Part shown: positions 24,696-33,542 of the stretch, piece by piece
Layout: each line of letters starts with the position of its first letter
Position numbering within the stretch: position 1 is the stretch's first letter
NCBI GenBank assembly: GCA_026706075.1
Contig: JAPOZM010000005.1
Span: 62,001-126,000 of the forward strand
Source: Gemmatimonadaceae bacterium
GTDB lineage: Bacteria > Latescibacterota > UBA2968 > UBA8231
Length of the DNA: 64,000 nt
Reading direction: 5' to 3'
Made by a program: the position numbers and the translations under genes
Notes under the pieces: generated by a model
The model's database searches: none
Told to the model about the DNA's origin: nothing
The model's input: only the letters and a program-made list of their open reading frames with translations

Positions 24696-27112
24696 GGGTT
24701 CACCTCTCCTTTGCCGCTTCGGCGTTCACGGATGACCAGGGCCAGGGCCCCCGCGAGGCAGACCCCCGCGAGCGACAGCAGCCCCTTCCTCAGTGGGGAC
24801 AGGCGCGCCCGGATGGCGATCACGTGCTCGCCGGCCTCCAGCGGGACGGCCAGGAAGCGGCCGGCCGTCTCCATGGGCCGTACCGGCACGCCGTCGACCG
24901 TGACCTCGAGCCAGGGCCAGTACCCGTAGGCCAGGCGCGCGAAGCACCTGGCCGAGACCGCCACCCTCATCTCCACCTCCTGGTGGTCGACCCGGTGGGC
25001 GAGGACCCGCGCCGTGGGCGCCGTCCCCAGATCCTGATCGCCCTCCAGGCCGCGGACGAGGATGCGCTCGCAGGAGAAGCCGCTCCCCGGGTGGAGCCCC
25101 GTCCCCAGGATGATCCACAGCATCCGCGCCTCCCGTTCGTCCAGGTCCTCGCCGAAGCGCGCGGCCAGGCCGGCGCGGTCCACGGCTCCCTCGTCGAAGC
25201 CGGCGAGGCGCGCGGAGACGATCAGGGGAGTGTGCTCCATGGCGAAAGAGAATCCGGTCCGGCGCGCGTTGGAGGTGGCCAGGACAAAGCGCGTGTCGAG
25301 AAGGCGGAGTCCGTCCATCAGGGCCTCGCCGCCCGGGTGGTCCCCCAGCGGCTGGAGCGAATCCATCTTCGGCAGGACCTGTATGGCCCAGTCGGTGAAG
25401 GGCGCGGTGAAGGTGCGGAGGGTGCGCAGCTCCCCGGGATGGAAGGATTCCGCAATCGGCGTCGCCCCCTCGCGGAGCATGCTCGCCCGCCGCTTGAAGG
25501 GGTAGACGCCCTCCCCGATCCAGTGGGCCCGGTAGGCGGGCAGCTCTCCCCGCTCCTCGAAGGAAACGGCGGCCCTGGCCGGCTCGGCGAAGGTGTCGGC
25601 GTTCCATCCTGTGGGCAGGTAGCCGCTGCCGAGGTAGGGCTGCTGGAAGGTGGTGGGGAAGAGATCGACGCCGATCGCCAGGATCAGGACCGTGTACCAT
25701 CGGCTGCGCCGGGTGGCCGCGGGAACCCGCTCGAGGAGCAGGTGGGCTCCGAGGCCCGCCGCCAGGGCCAGGAAGAAGGAGAGGAAGAGCAGGTAGCGCG
25801 ATGCGTTGAAGGAGTGGATCAGGGGCAGCGAGCTGATCGGCGGCAGACGGTAGGCGGCGACCACCAGCAGGCCGAGGATCAGGCAGACCCAGCAGGCGGC
25901 GAAACGGCTGTCCCGCCGGCGCAGCAGGACCACCCCCCCGGCCAGGGCCAGGGCGCACAGGGAGATCCCCAGGTAACCGCCGTACCAGTGATACGGGTCC
26001 GGGGGGATCAGCCAGAAGCGCATGTTCGACCAGCCCAGCAGGTGCTGCCAGGTGGGGTCGGAGACGCTCGACAGGTCCATGGCGAAGTCGTGCATCCCCG
26101 TGTAGGCGCGCTCGAAGTAGAGGCCCACGTTCAGGTAGGACCCGAAGGCGATGCCGAGGCCGAAGAGCAGGAGGCCGGCGCCGAGGATCGCCCCACGGTC
26201 GGAACGGCCGCGGCAGGACCACAGGCGCACCAGGGCGTAACAGCCGGCCAGGGTCATGGCGAAGGCGCCGTACCCGGGGTGGGTGAAGGCGAGCAGGGCC
26301 AGGCTCGCCCCGCCCAGCAGGGCCGCCCGCATCCTGCGCGGGGAATCGACGACCTCCTCGATCCAGTAGAAGGCCCAGGGCAGGACCGCGTAGAACAGGG
26401 ACAGGGGCAGGCGGCCCATGAGCAGCACGTGCTGGGTGTGCCAGAAGCAGAGGGCGTATCCCAGCCCGGCGATGAACCCGGCGGCGCGGGAACGGCTGAG
26501 GCCGGCGGCCAGGTGGTACATGCCGAGGCCGGAGAGCAGGTGGGCGGCGAACATGACCAGCTTCAAGGTCAGGGAGAGATCCCCGAGGACCCGGTCCAGG
26601 AGCCCCGCGACGTAGAAGAAGGCGAAGCCGTAGGTCTGGAAGACGGGGGAGCCGGTGCCGATGAAGAAGGTCCAGACCGGCACCTGGCCGTCGGCGATGG
26701 CCCGGGCGGCGAGCCAGGAGTGGGCGAGGTGGTGGGAGGCGTCGCCGCCCCAGCTCAGCTCGCCGCGGGCGAGGTAGAAGCGGCCGCAGACCAGCAGGGA
26801 AGCCATGAGCAGCCAGAACGTCCGGCGTGGACTGGCGAAGCAGTCCTGCAGGAGGCCGGTGAGGGCGCGCCGGCGTGCCTCCCCGTAGAAGAGCGCGGCT
26901 GCCGACAGGAGGAAGAGACCGGCGAGCGCGCCGTCGAGGACGGAGAAGGTGATCTGCTGGTCGACGGCCTCGATGAAGGTGCCCGGACGGATGTGGCTGG
27001 AGCCCGGCGCGAAGACGGCGAACTTCTCCATCGTCGAGTACTGGATGAAGAAGGACAGGGCCCCCAGGCCGGCCAGGAGCCATACCGTGGGGAAGGGACG
27101 GCGGCCGCTCAC
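24692..27112 (-). CDS. YfhO-like GT-C-type membrane protein
   Basis: The product is 806 aa with about a dozen membrane helices over residues ~8-480, then a soluble domain and a final membrane helix. The C-terminal part has the YfhO-type signature: YGYWPWLEVTVDGVPV, then F-L-A-V-P-L-E-A-G-E-H-V-I-A-I-R. YfhO-family and related GT-C proteins transfer sugars from lipid carriers on the outer face of the membrane. The N-terminal loop after helix 1 has an acidic residue pair, but I could not fix the catalytic Asp. It is 10 bp downstream of the MgtE_N-CBS gene and overlaps mgtE by 4 bp. Confidence 0.8.
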   Translation of the reverse strand: MSGRRPFPTVWLLAGLGALSFFIQYSTMEKFAVFAPGSSHIRPGTFIEAVDQQITFSVLDGALAGLFLLSAAALFYGEARRRALTGLLQDCFASPRRTFWLLMASLLVCGRFYLARGELSWGGDASHHLAHSWLAARAIADGQVPVWTFFIGTGSPVFQTYGFAFFYVAGLLDRVLGDLSLTLKLVMFAAHLLSGLGMYHLAAGLSRSRAAGFIAGLGYALCFWHTQHVLLMGRLPLSLFYAVLPWAFYWIEEVVDSPRRMRAALLGGASLALLAFTHPGYGAFAMTLAGCYALVRLWSCRGRSDRGAILGAGLLLFGLGIAFGSYLNVGLYFERAYTGMHDFAMDLSSVSDPTWQHLLGWSNMRFWLIPPDPYHWYGGYLGISLCALALAGGVVLLRRRDSRFAACWVCLILGLLVVAAYRLPPISSLPLIHSFNASRYLLFLSFFLALAAGLGAHLLLERVPAATRRSRWYTVLILAIGVDLFPTTFQQPYLGSGYLPTGWNADTFAEPARAAVSFEERGELPAYRAHWIGEGVYPFKRRASMLREGATPIAESFHPGELRTLRTFTAPFTDWAIQVLPKMDSLQPLGDHPGGEALMDGLRLLDTRFVLATSNARRTGFSFAMEHTPLIVSARLAGFDEGAVDRAGLAARFGEDLDEREARMLWIILGTGLHPGSGFSCERILVRGLEGDQDLGTAPTARVLAHRVDHQEVEMRVAVSARCFARLAYGYWPWLEVTVDGVPVRPMETAGRFLAVPLEAGEHVIAIRARLSPLRKGLLSLAGVCLAGALALVIRERRSGKGEVNP

Positions 27113-27122
27113 CCTGCTCCTC

Positions 27123-27959
27123 TCATCGATCCCGATCGCCCGAGGGCGGCGCCGTGCGCTCTTCCCCCACGGCGCCCTTCACCAGGGCCGACAGACCGAT
27201 GCGGTAGAGCTCGCCCAGGGCGGCGCCCACGGGGTCGGGCCGGGGCGGCCGGTCCGCCTCCCCGAGCCGCCGCAGGGTCCGGTGGCGCAGGGCGCCGGCG
27301 AACCGTCCCCGGCCGTCGAGGACGGGCAGGACATGGAGCTCCAGCCAGCCGGGATGGACCCGCACCGAGGCCAGGGAGTCGTCCGTCCGCAGACACTCCA
27401 GCTCCCGCCGCATGAGGGCGGAGACGGGGGTCTCGGGCGGCGCCGACAGCAGCTCTATCAGGCCGAGGACGCCGGCCAGGGTCTGATCGCGCTCCACCAC
27501 GTAGAAGCAGTCCGAGGCCTGGTCCGGACGGGCGTCCATGCGGCCGCGGGCCTCGGCGGCGGTCACCTCCGGCGGCAGGGTGAGCACCCGCGGGTCCATC
27601 AGGGCCCCGGCCGAGTCCGGTCGGCAGCCGAGCAGGAGGGCGAGATGCCTGCCGGGATCGGGGGGGAGGAGCGCCAGCACGGACTGGCGCTCCTCCGGGC
27701 GGAAGCGCCGCAAGAGCAGGGCGGCCCTCTCCAGGGGGACCCGCGACAGGGCCTCGGCGGCGCGGTGCGCCTGCATGCGCTCCAGACAGTGCGCGGCGGC
27801 GCTTGCGTCCATGGTGCCGAAGAGGACCGCCGCCAGGTCGGGGGGGATGCGGCCGCAGAAGGAGGCCTGCTCGTCGAGGGGGAGGTTCTCCAGGACGCGG
27901 GCGGCCTCGGGGGGGTGGCCGCGGATGAAGCGGTCGATCAGGGCCGGGGCCTGCTCCAC
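27123..27959 (-). CDS. Orphan MgtE_N-CBS regulatory-domain protein without the channel
   Basis: The product is 278 aa from GTG 27959, 4 bp after the mscS stop. An in-frame start at 28004 is possible, but the extra residues look like shadow. The N-terminal superhelix (ARVLENLPLDEQASF, LAAVLFGTM, AAEALSRVPLERAALLL) matches MgtE_N, and two CBS motifs follow (GVLGLIELLS; HVLPVLDGRGRFAGALR). There is no membrane segment. It thus resembles the Mg2+/nucleotide-sensing half of MgtE. In the same operon there is a full MgtE and an MscS channel, so it could be a separate regulator of either; that is inference. Confidence 0.8.
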   Translation of the reverse strand: MEQAPALIDRFIRGHPPEAARVLENLPLDEQASFCGRIPPDLAAVLFGTMDASAAAHCLERMQAHRAAEALSRVPLERAALLLRRFRPEERQSVLALLPPDPGRHLALLLGCRPDSAGALMDPRVLTLPPEVTAAEARGRMDARPDQASDCFYVVERDQTLAGVLGLIELLSAPPETPVSALMRRELECLRTDDSLASVRVHPGWLELHVLPVLDGRGRFAGALRHRTLRRLGEADRPPRPDPVGAALGELYRIGLSALVKGAVGEERTAPPSGDRDR

Positions 27960-27963
27960 CGCC

Positions 27964-28770
27964 TCAGCCCCTTTCGACGAGCCGGACCGAGACCTCCTCG
28001 GCAAAGACCGAGGCCGGCACCGATACCCTACCCTCCTCCGTCTCCAGCACCACCGAGGTCGCCGTGATCTCGACGATCTCGCCCTGGAACCCGGCGACGC
28101 GCACGCGGTGGCCCACCTTGTAGGTCTTCTGCAGGTAGTGGCAGGCCAGGATGCTGGCCACCGCCGTGCGGGCCCCGAGGGCGAAGGTCAGGACCGCCCC
28201 CAGGAGGCCGCTCCCGAGCACCAGGAGGAGGATGCTGGTGAGGAAGGAGACGTTCAGGCCCGCCTGGTCGACGGCGACGAGGACGCTCACGACCAGCACC
28301 GACATCTGGCCGAGCCGGGCCAGGGCGGGCCCGTAGGCGATGCCCGCGGAGGCAGTCCCCGAGAGGATGAGGTCCCGCAGGAAGTGGCTCCCCAGCAGAC
28401 CGCCGAAGAGGATCAGCACGGCGGCGAGGAACCGCGGCAGGTACGTGACCAGGCCGCCGAGCCAGACCGAGAGCACGGGCAGCCCCAGGGTCTCGGTGGC
28501 GGCGGTGAGGAAGAGGAGCAGGACCGTCCAGAACAGGATCCGGCCGGCCGCCAGGCCGGCGCGCTCCCGGTAGTCGGCCCCGCCTCCGGGGCGCGGCCCC
28601 AGGGAAGGGACGAGTCGGCCCAGCCCGGCGATCAGGCGGCGGGTCAGGAGGCGGACCAGGAAGGCCAGCAGCAGGCCGAGGACCGCCAGGGCCAGGGCCC
28701 CGGCCAGGCGGGGCCCGGTCTGGGCGAGGTGCCGGGCCGAGTCCTGCAGGAGGGAGCTCAGCTCGCTCAT
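27964..28770 (-). CDS. MscS-family mechanosensitive channel
   Basis: The product is 268 aa. Three or four membrane helices occupy residues ~20-200, with a pore helix of the G/A-rich type (GSGLLGAVLTFALGARTAVASILA). The MscS beta domain follows (YKVGHRVRVAGFQGEIVEITATSVVLETEEGRVSVPAS). The large C-terminal alpha-beta cage is missing, so it is a compact member. Such channels release solutes on osmotic downshock. It lies 12 bp after the Gfo/Idh gene and 4 bp before the MgtE_N-CBS gene. Confidence 0.9.
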   Translation of the reverse strand: MSELSSLLQDSARHLAQTGPRLAGALALAVLGLLLAFLVRLLTRRLIAGLGRLVPSLGPRPGGGADYRERAGLAAGRILFWTVLLLFLTAATETLGLPVLSVWLGGLVTYLPRFLAAVLILFGGLLGSHFLRDLILSGTASAGIAYGPALARLGQMSVLVVSVLVAVDQAGLNVSFLTSILLLVLGSGLLGAVLTFALGARTAVASILACHYLQKTYKVGHRVRVAGFQGEIVEITATSVVLETEEGRVSVPASVFAEEVSVRLVERG

Positions 28771-28782
28771 CGGGGGCTCGCC

Positions 28783-29886
28783 CTAGGCGTCCGGAAGACC
28801 GGGCGGCCCCTGGTAGCCGATGCTCCTCCAGCCGGCCACGTCGCCGCCGTACATGCGGTAGGGATGGGGGAAGAGGCGCAGGGCACGGTCCTCCAGGGGC
28901 AGGTGGACGCGCTCGTGGTTCCGGGCCGCCGACAGGGTCATGGCCAGGGCGGCCTCCAGCACGTGGAGATAGTCCCGGCCGCTGCAGGCGACCTCGCCGC
29001 CCTCCCGGGCGGCCTTCAGCAGACGCTCGATGACGAGGGTGAAGGCATCTTTCCGGGGACAGCCGTCGAGGAAGTCCGGGAAGACCGGAGACTCCCTGGC
29101 GCCGGTGCCCTGGAGGAGCACGGGCCGCGGCGAGGCGAGGAAGGCGCGCCCCCCCTCGCCGGTGACGGAGACCGTGCAGGGCACGGTCCGGTCCGGTTCG
29201 GGCTCGGCGATCTCGCAGACGATGCCCCCCGACAGCCCCAGCCTCCCGTAGGCCGGGCAGTCGACCTCGTGGGGGGCCTCCGCCTCGGGGGAGGCGTAGG
29301 AGCCCACCGGCGGCAGGGTCCAGCCCTCGGCCCACTCCACCTCCATCCCCGTCACGTGCCCCAGGACGATCAGGTTGGCGCAGCCGCCCCCGGAGACCTC
29401 CGTGGGCAGACCGCCGGGAATCGCCGCGCCCGTGAGGGCGCCGATGCCGCCCTGGCGCACCCAGTCGGCCACCTCTCCCTGGTACGGCAGCTGCCAGTGG
29501 CTGGTGCCGCAGCCCAGGGCCGTGCCGCGCTCGCGGCAGACGCGGATCATCTCGTCCGCCTTGGAGAGCTGCGCGGCGATCGGTTTCTCGATCGACACCA
29601 CGCGCACCCCGGCCTCGGCGCAGGCCAGCACCGCGGGGTGGGACTGGGCCACGGGCAGGATGGCGGAGACCACCTCCGGCACCTCGCGGCGCAGCAGTTC
29701 CTCCAGGTCGTCGAAGGTGGCCGGCACGCCGTAACGGTCGGCGAAGGCCTGGCGGCGGGCCCTGGCGCGGTCGACGAGGGCGATCACCTCGCAGCCGGGA
29801 TGGTCGGCGTAGGCGCGCAGGTAGAACCGGCCCCAGGTGCCGGCGCCGCCGACGACGGCGACGCGTACGGGTCTGTCCTCGTTCAA
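28783..29886 (-). CDS. Gfo/Idh/MocA family oxidoreductase
   Basis: The product is 367 aa. The Rossmann fold starts with VAVVGGAGTWGRFYL (residues ~8-22), followed by the acidic ribose-binding strand ALVDRARA. EKP is present (VVSIEKPIA, Lys in the conserved catalytic site), and the C-terminal alpha/beta domain carries GGGCANLIVLGHVTG. These enzymes oxidise or reduce sugars and inositols with NAD(P). Substrate unknown. It is the probable first or second gene of the minus-strand operon with the DMT transporter upstream (67-bp gap). Confidence 0.92.
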   Translation of the reverse strand: MNEDRPVRVAVVGGAGTWGRFYLRAYADHPGCEVIALVDRARARRQAFADRYGVPATFDDLEELLRREVPEVVSAILPVAQSHPAVLACAEAGVRVVSIEKPIAAQLSKADEMIRVCRERGTALGCGTSHWQLPYQGEVADWVRQGGIGALTGAAIPGGLPTEVSGGGCANLIVLGHVTGMEVEWAEGWTLPPVGSYASPEAEAPHEVDCPAYGRLGLSGGIVCEIAEPEPDRTVPCTVSVTGEGGRAFLASPRPVLLQGTGARESPVFPDFLDGCPRKDAFTLVIERLLKAAREGGEVACSGRDYLHVLEAALAMTLSAARNHERVHLPLEDRALRLFPHPYRMYGGDVAGWRSIGYQGPPGLPDA

Positions 29887-29953
29887 GGCGGGCTCCTTGC
29901 TTCGATCCTTAACCGTACGGCTCCGCCGGGTGGCTCACAACGGGCCTGGGCCC

Positions 29954-30895
29954 TCAGGCCGCCGGCGGGCGCTCGTCCTGGGCGTCTCCGAGGACGCTCA
30001 GCATGGAGCCGAGAACGACCACCGCGGCTCCGCAGAGGCTCACCGCTCCGACGCTCTCCGGCTCCAGCAGGTCGGGCTTCACCTTGGAGAGAAGTTGCAC
30101 GTTGACGAGGACGAAGAGCGGCGTGAGGGCGATGAGCATGCCGATCCGGGAGGCCTCGACGCGGGCCAGGGCGGCGGCGAAGCCGAGGTAGGAGAGGACC
30201 GCCATCACCCCGGTGCTCAGCAGCAGGACCAGCATCGGCCCTTCGAGGGCCAGCACCGCCGAGGGGGCGGCGGCGGGGGTCAGCAGGACCGCGCCGGCCA
30301 GGTAGATCAGCAGGAGCACGGCGTCGGAGCGCATGAACAGGAGCAACTGCTTCTGCCCCATCATGTAGAACCCCCACAGCAGGGCCGCGGCGGCGATGAG
30401 CAGCACCCCCGTGCCCTGGCCGTCCGCATCGGCCAGGAGGTCGTCGAAGCGGGGGCTGAAGAACAGGCCGAGACCGGCGAGGAGGACGGCCACGCCGAGC
30501 CACTGCAGCCGCCGGAAGCGCTCGCCGAAGCACAGCATGCCGCCAAGGAGCATGAAGATCGGCGCCAGCTGGATGACGATCTGGGCGGTACCGGGCGATA
30601 TGGACTCCAGCCCCTTCTGGAAGGCGAGGTGGTTGCCGGTGAGTCCGGCCACCGTCAGGATCAGCAGGGCGAGGGGGAGGCCGCGCAGACCGGCGGCGTC
30701 TCTGAGCACCCTCGGCAGGGCCAGGGGCAGCAGCAGGAGGCCCGCGGTGAGGAAGCGGCACCAGGTCAGGGTCACCACGTCGACCTGGTGCAGCAGGATC
30801 TTCAGCGCCACCGGGAGGGTGCCCCACATCCAGGCGGTGAACAGGCCGAGGGCCAGGCCGAGGAGGGCGCTTCCGGAGGGGCGGTGCAACTCCAT
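29954..30895 (-). CDS. DMT/EamA-family transporter
   Basis: The product is 313 aa from ATG 30895; the frame is open upstream but those residues are non-hydrophobic shadow. Ten membrane helices form two EamA repeats. The first begins LGLALGLFTAWMWGTLPVALK, with GTAQIVIQLAPIFMLLGGML near its end. The second has GVLLIAAAALLWGFYMMGQKQ and RIGMLIALTPLFVLVNV. The family exports metabolites such as amino acids or sugars. It is divergent from the DapA-like gene with a shared 166-bp intergenic region, so the two may be co-regulated. Confidence 0.92.
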   Translation of the reverse strand: MELHRPSGSALLGLALGLFTAWMWGTLPVALKILLHQVDVVTLTWCRFLTAGLLLLPLALPRVLRDAAGLRGLPLALLILTVAGLTGNHLAFQKGLESISPGTAQIVIQLAPIFMLLGGMLCFGERFRRLQWLGVAVLLAGLGLFFSPRFDDLLADADGQGTGVLLIAAAALLWGFYMMGQKQLLLFMRSDAVLLLIYLAGAVLLTPAAAPSAVLALEGPMLVLLLSTGVMAVLSYLGFAAALARVEASRIGMLIALTPLFVLVNVQLLSKVKPDLLEPESVGAVSLCGAAVVVLGSMLSVLGDAQDERPPAA

Positions 30896-30964
30896 GGGGG
30901 CCGGCGGCAGTCCCTGGATCGGGTGATGGCGGGGACGGTATCCGGCCGCCCGGCGGCGTCGGTC

Positions 30965-30985
30965 CTTGCCCCTGACGGGGGCAAG
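30965..30985. promoter_or_regulatory. Perfect 8-bp inverted repeat between the eamA-like and dapA-like genes
   Basis: CTTGCCCC (30965-30972) and GGGGCAAG (30978-30985) are exact inverted copies around TGACG. It lies 70-76 bp from each divergent start, the place expected for a dyad operator. No regulator gene is nearby, and no clear sigma-70 boxes are seen. Confidence 0.35.
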
Positions 30986-31061
30986 ATCGAGATTGCGCCG
31001 CTTCCGCGACAATGGTAGGCACCGCTGCGGCGGCAAGGCACGCCAGCCAAGGAGACCGGGG

Positions 31062-31967
31062 ATGGATCTGGACCGATTCGAAGGGCTCTTTCCGGCGGCG
31101 ATCACGCCGATGGACGGGGGAGGCCGGCTCGACGAGAGAGCTCTGGAGAGGGTGCTGGAGTTCAACCTGCAGGCGGGCGTGCAGGGATTCTGGCTGGCGG
31201 GTGGAACCGGCGAGAGCGTGCTCCTCGACGACGAGGAGAACATGCGCGTCGCCACCCTCGCCGCGGCCTGCACGTCCGGGCGCGCGGCGAGCATCATGCA
31301 CGTGGGCACGCCCACCACCCGCCGCTCCGTCCGCCTGGCCGAGCACGCCGCCCGGGCCGGCGCCGACGCCATCTGCTGCGTGCCTCCCTTCTTCTACTCC
31401 CGCTCGGAGGACGAGATCGTCGAGCACTACCGGGCGGTGGGCGCCGCCGCGGGGCTGCCCCTGTTCCTCTACAACCTGCCGGGCATGACGGGGGTGGAGA
31501 TCACCGTCGACCTGGCGCGCAGGATCCGGGACGAGGTGCCGCAGCTGGCCGGCCTCAAGCACTCCTCGGGGAACCAGCCGCTGGTGCACGACTTCGCGGA
31601 GATGGGCCTGCGCTGCTTCATCGGCAACAGCATGTCCATGTTGCCGGCCATGACCATCGGCGCCGTGGGCTGCGTCGACGGACCGCCGTTGATCGAGCCC
31701 GCAGTCTGGCTGGCGGTCCGGGACGCCTACCGCCAGGGCGACCTCCCGAACGCCGAGGCCGCACAGCGCCGAGGCCGCGAGCTGGTGCACGCCGTCTTCG
31801 CCCTGGGCGGGGACCGCTACCTCGCTTCGATCAAGGCGGTCATGACCCATCGGCTGGGCGTAGACTGCGGCGACCCGAGGCCGCCGGGACGGCCGCTGAC
31901 CGACGAGGAGCGCCGCCGGGTGGTGGAAACCGCCGAGTCCATGGGCCTGGGGCGGGTGCGCCTGTAG
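31062..31967 (+). CDS. DapA/NanA-superfamily aldolase (dihydrodipicolinate synthase-like)
   Basis: The product is 301 aa, a typical single (beta/alpha)8 barrel. ATG 31062 has an AAGGAGA site 6 bp upstream. Key residues fit the class I aldolase family: GGTGES (residues ~48-53), Tyr137 in LYNLPG and Lys166 in GLKHSSG, the Schiff-base lysine. The family contains DHDPS, N-acetylneuraminate lyase and several sugar-acid aldolases, and I cannot separate these from sequence alone. No dap or nan genes are adjacent, so a catabolic keto-sugar-acid role next to the divergent transporter is more likely than lysine synthesis. It is convergent with the HEAT lipoprotein. Confidence 0.92.
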   Translation: MDLDRFEGLFPAAITPMDGGGRLDERALERVLEFNLQAGVQGFWLAGGTGESVLLDDEENMRVATLAAACTSGRAASIMHVGTPTTRRSVRLAEHAARAGADAICCVPPFFYSRSEDEIVEHYRAVGAAAGLPLFLYNLPGMTGVEITVDLARRIRDEVPQLAGLKHSSGNQPLVHDFAEMGLRCFIGNSMSMLPAMTIGAVGCVDGPPLIEPAVWLAVRDAYRQGDLPNAEAAQRRGRELVHAVFALGGDRYLASIKAVMTHRLGVDCGDPRPPGRPLTDEERRRVVETAESMGLGRVRL

Positions 31968-31984
31968 GGCGCCCCGGCAGGGTG

Positions 31985-33382
31985 CTACCGGAAGACGAGG
32001 AAGCCGAACTCGTCGGGGGCGTGGCCGCCCCCGACGAAGGTGCGGACCCACTGGCTGTAATCGGCGCCGCGGTGGGAGCGCACGAAGTTGGCCCCCCACA
32101 CGTCTCCGGGCCCCGGGCGCGGCAGCCAGGGCTCGCCGAACCGCAGGACGACCTCCGCCGACCAGGCGTCGTCCGAGACGAAGGCGCCGACCTCGGCGTC
32201 GGCGTCCCAGGTCATGTCCTTGCTCTGCAAGCCGTCCGCGTGCGAGGCGTCGGCGCGCACGCCGATGCTGTTGACTCCCATGTGGATATAGCTGCGGTGG
32301 TCGAGGCTGGCGTCGAGGAAGATCTCGAGGACATCCTCCCACCAGATCTGCCCGTCTTCCTCGCGGGTGTTCACCACGAGGCTGTCGGGGCTCTCGTCGT
32401 AACCGACGAAACCGATGAAGAGGGCGTCGTCGCTGCGGGCGAGACGGATCTCGGAGGCCACCGGCGAAGGGAAGGCCGCCTTGTGAGCGAAGACGAAGAC
32501 CCAGAAGTCGCTGGCCGAGGCCGCCGCCGACCACAGGGGCTCGTCGAGCCGGCCGTCGGCGACGATGGTGCCGGAGACGCGGGGCACGTCGAGGAGCATG
32601 CCGTTGCGGCGCAGCATGTTCAGACCCTGGTCGCGGCGTCCGGCGTCGAAGTGCATGCGGGCGAGCCGGTAGGTGGCGTAGCGGCCTCCGGGCACGATCT
32701 CGAGGGCCCGCGTGTAGAGGGACTCGGCCTCGGCCACCCGGGCCTGGATCTGCAGGGCCCTTCCCTCGTCGACGAGGGCGCCGGCGTGGTCGGCCAGGAA
32801 GATGCGGGCCTCCCGGGCCACCTCCGGATGGGGATGGGAGATGAGCTCCGCGGTCTTCCTGAAGCGCCCGTCCGACTGCTCCGGGCTCATGCGGTCGTCG
32901 AGGGCGTCGATGGCGATCAGGGCCTGGTGAACCACGTCCCCGTGGGGGTCGCTCAGCCCGCTCTCGAGCAGTGGATCGAGGAACGCCCGGCGCCGGTGCA
33001 GACCCGCCGACCAGGCGATGCGCGCCCGCACTCGCGAGTCGGGGTCGTTCACGAGATGTTCCTTGAGGGCCGCCTCGATGCGCGGGTCTTCGACGCGCAG
33101 GTCCATGCTGGCCAGCACGTCGACGAGGTCGGCGCGGACGGGGGACCTCCCGGGGTCCTCGAGGGCGCCGAGGAGGGCGTCGACGGCGAGCTCCTTGGCC
33201 AGCAGCAGCTGCTGGCGGGCGTCGTCGTGGCGGGAAGGATCGCCGAGGTCGTCGATGGCCCCCTCGATGTCGGGTCCGCAGGCCAGCAGGAACACCGGCG
33301 GCAGCAGGGCGGCGAAGGAACGCCGGAGGGAGGCCCCGAGAGGCCGTCGACCCGCCTGCGATGGAGTGATTCGATCGGTCAA
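31985..33382 (-). CDS. HEAT-repeat/CBM9-like lipoprotein
   Basis: The product is 465 aa from TTG 33382 (GAGGAG site 7 bp upstream). A lipobox FLLAC places the lipidated Cys at 35. Residues ~60-200 are HEAT-like helical pairs (RVRARIAWSAGL, HPEVAREARIFLADH). Residues ~200-265 are TPR-like. The C-terminal ~200 residues match the CBM9-like DOMON family: VSGTIVADGRLDEPLW, IWWEDVLEIFLD, WSAEVVLRFGEPW and WGANFVRSH. It is probably an outer-membrane or periplasmic sugar-binding or scaffold protein. A gap of 160 bp separates it from the kinase gene upstream on the same strand. Confidence 0.8.
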   Translation of the reverse strand: MTDRITPSQAGRRPLGASLRRSFAALLPPVFLLACGPDIEGAIDDLGDPSRHDDARQQLLLAKELAVDALLGALEDPGRSPVRADLVDVLASMDLRVEDPRIEAALKEHLVNDPDSRVRARIAWSAGLHRRRAFLDPLLESGLSDPHGDVVHQALIAIDALDDRMSPEQSDGRFRKTAELISHPHPEVAREARIFLADHAGALVDEGRALQIQARVAEAESLYTRALEIVPGGRYATYRLARMHFDAGRRDQGLNMLRRNGMLLDVPRVSGTIVADGRLDEPLWSAAASASDFWVFVFAHKAAFPSPVASEIRLARSDDALFIGFVGYDESPDSLVVNTREEDGQIWWEDVLEIFLDASLDHRSYIHMGVNSIGVRADASHADGLQSKDMTWDADAEVGAFVSDDAWSAEVVLRFGEPWLPRPGPGDVWGANFVRSHRGADYSQWVRTFVGGGHAPDEFGFLVFR

Positions 33383-33542
33383 GGGACGCTCCTCACCGGG
33401 ACAACCGGCCGACGGGGTGATTCCGCGTGCTAACGTCAGGACGAAGGTGATCCCGGGCAAGGGCGGCAAGCACTCCCTTGCATGGCTTCCGGCAGGCGCC
33501 CACCCGGTCCGCTGCTTCCGGTGCCGCTGCCCCGGGCCGGGC

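Noticed and set aside
31062..31967. Assignment as lysine-biosynthetic DapA or as NanA in a sialic-acid cluster with the sialidase
   Set aside because: The catalytic residues are shared by the whole family, there are no dap or nan partners, and the sialidase-like gene is 20 kb away.
29883..32534. Long minus-strand frame across the DMT transporter, dapA-like and HEAT genes
   Set aside because: It crosses three better-supported genes in other frames, lacks any recognisable domain, and has low-complexity Arg/Pro/Gly composition.
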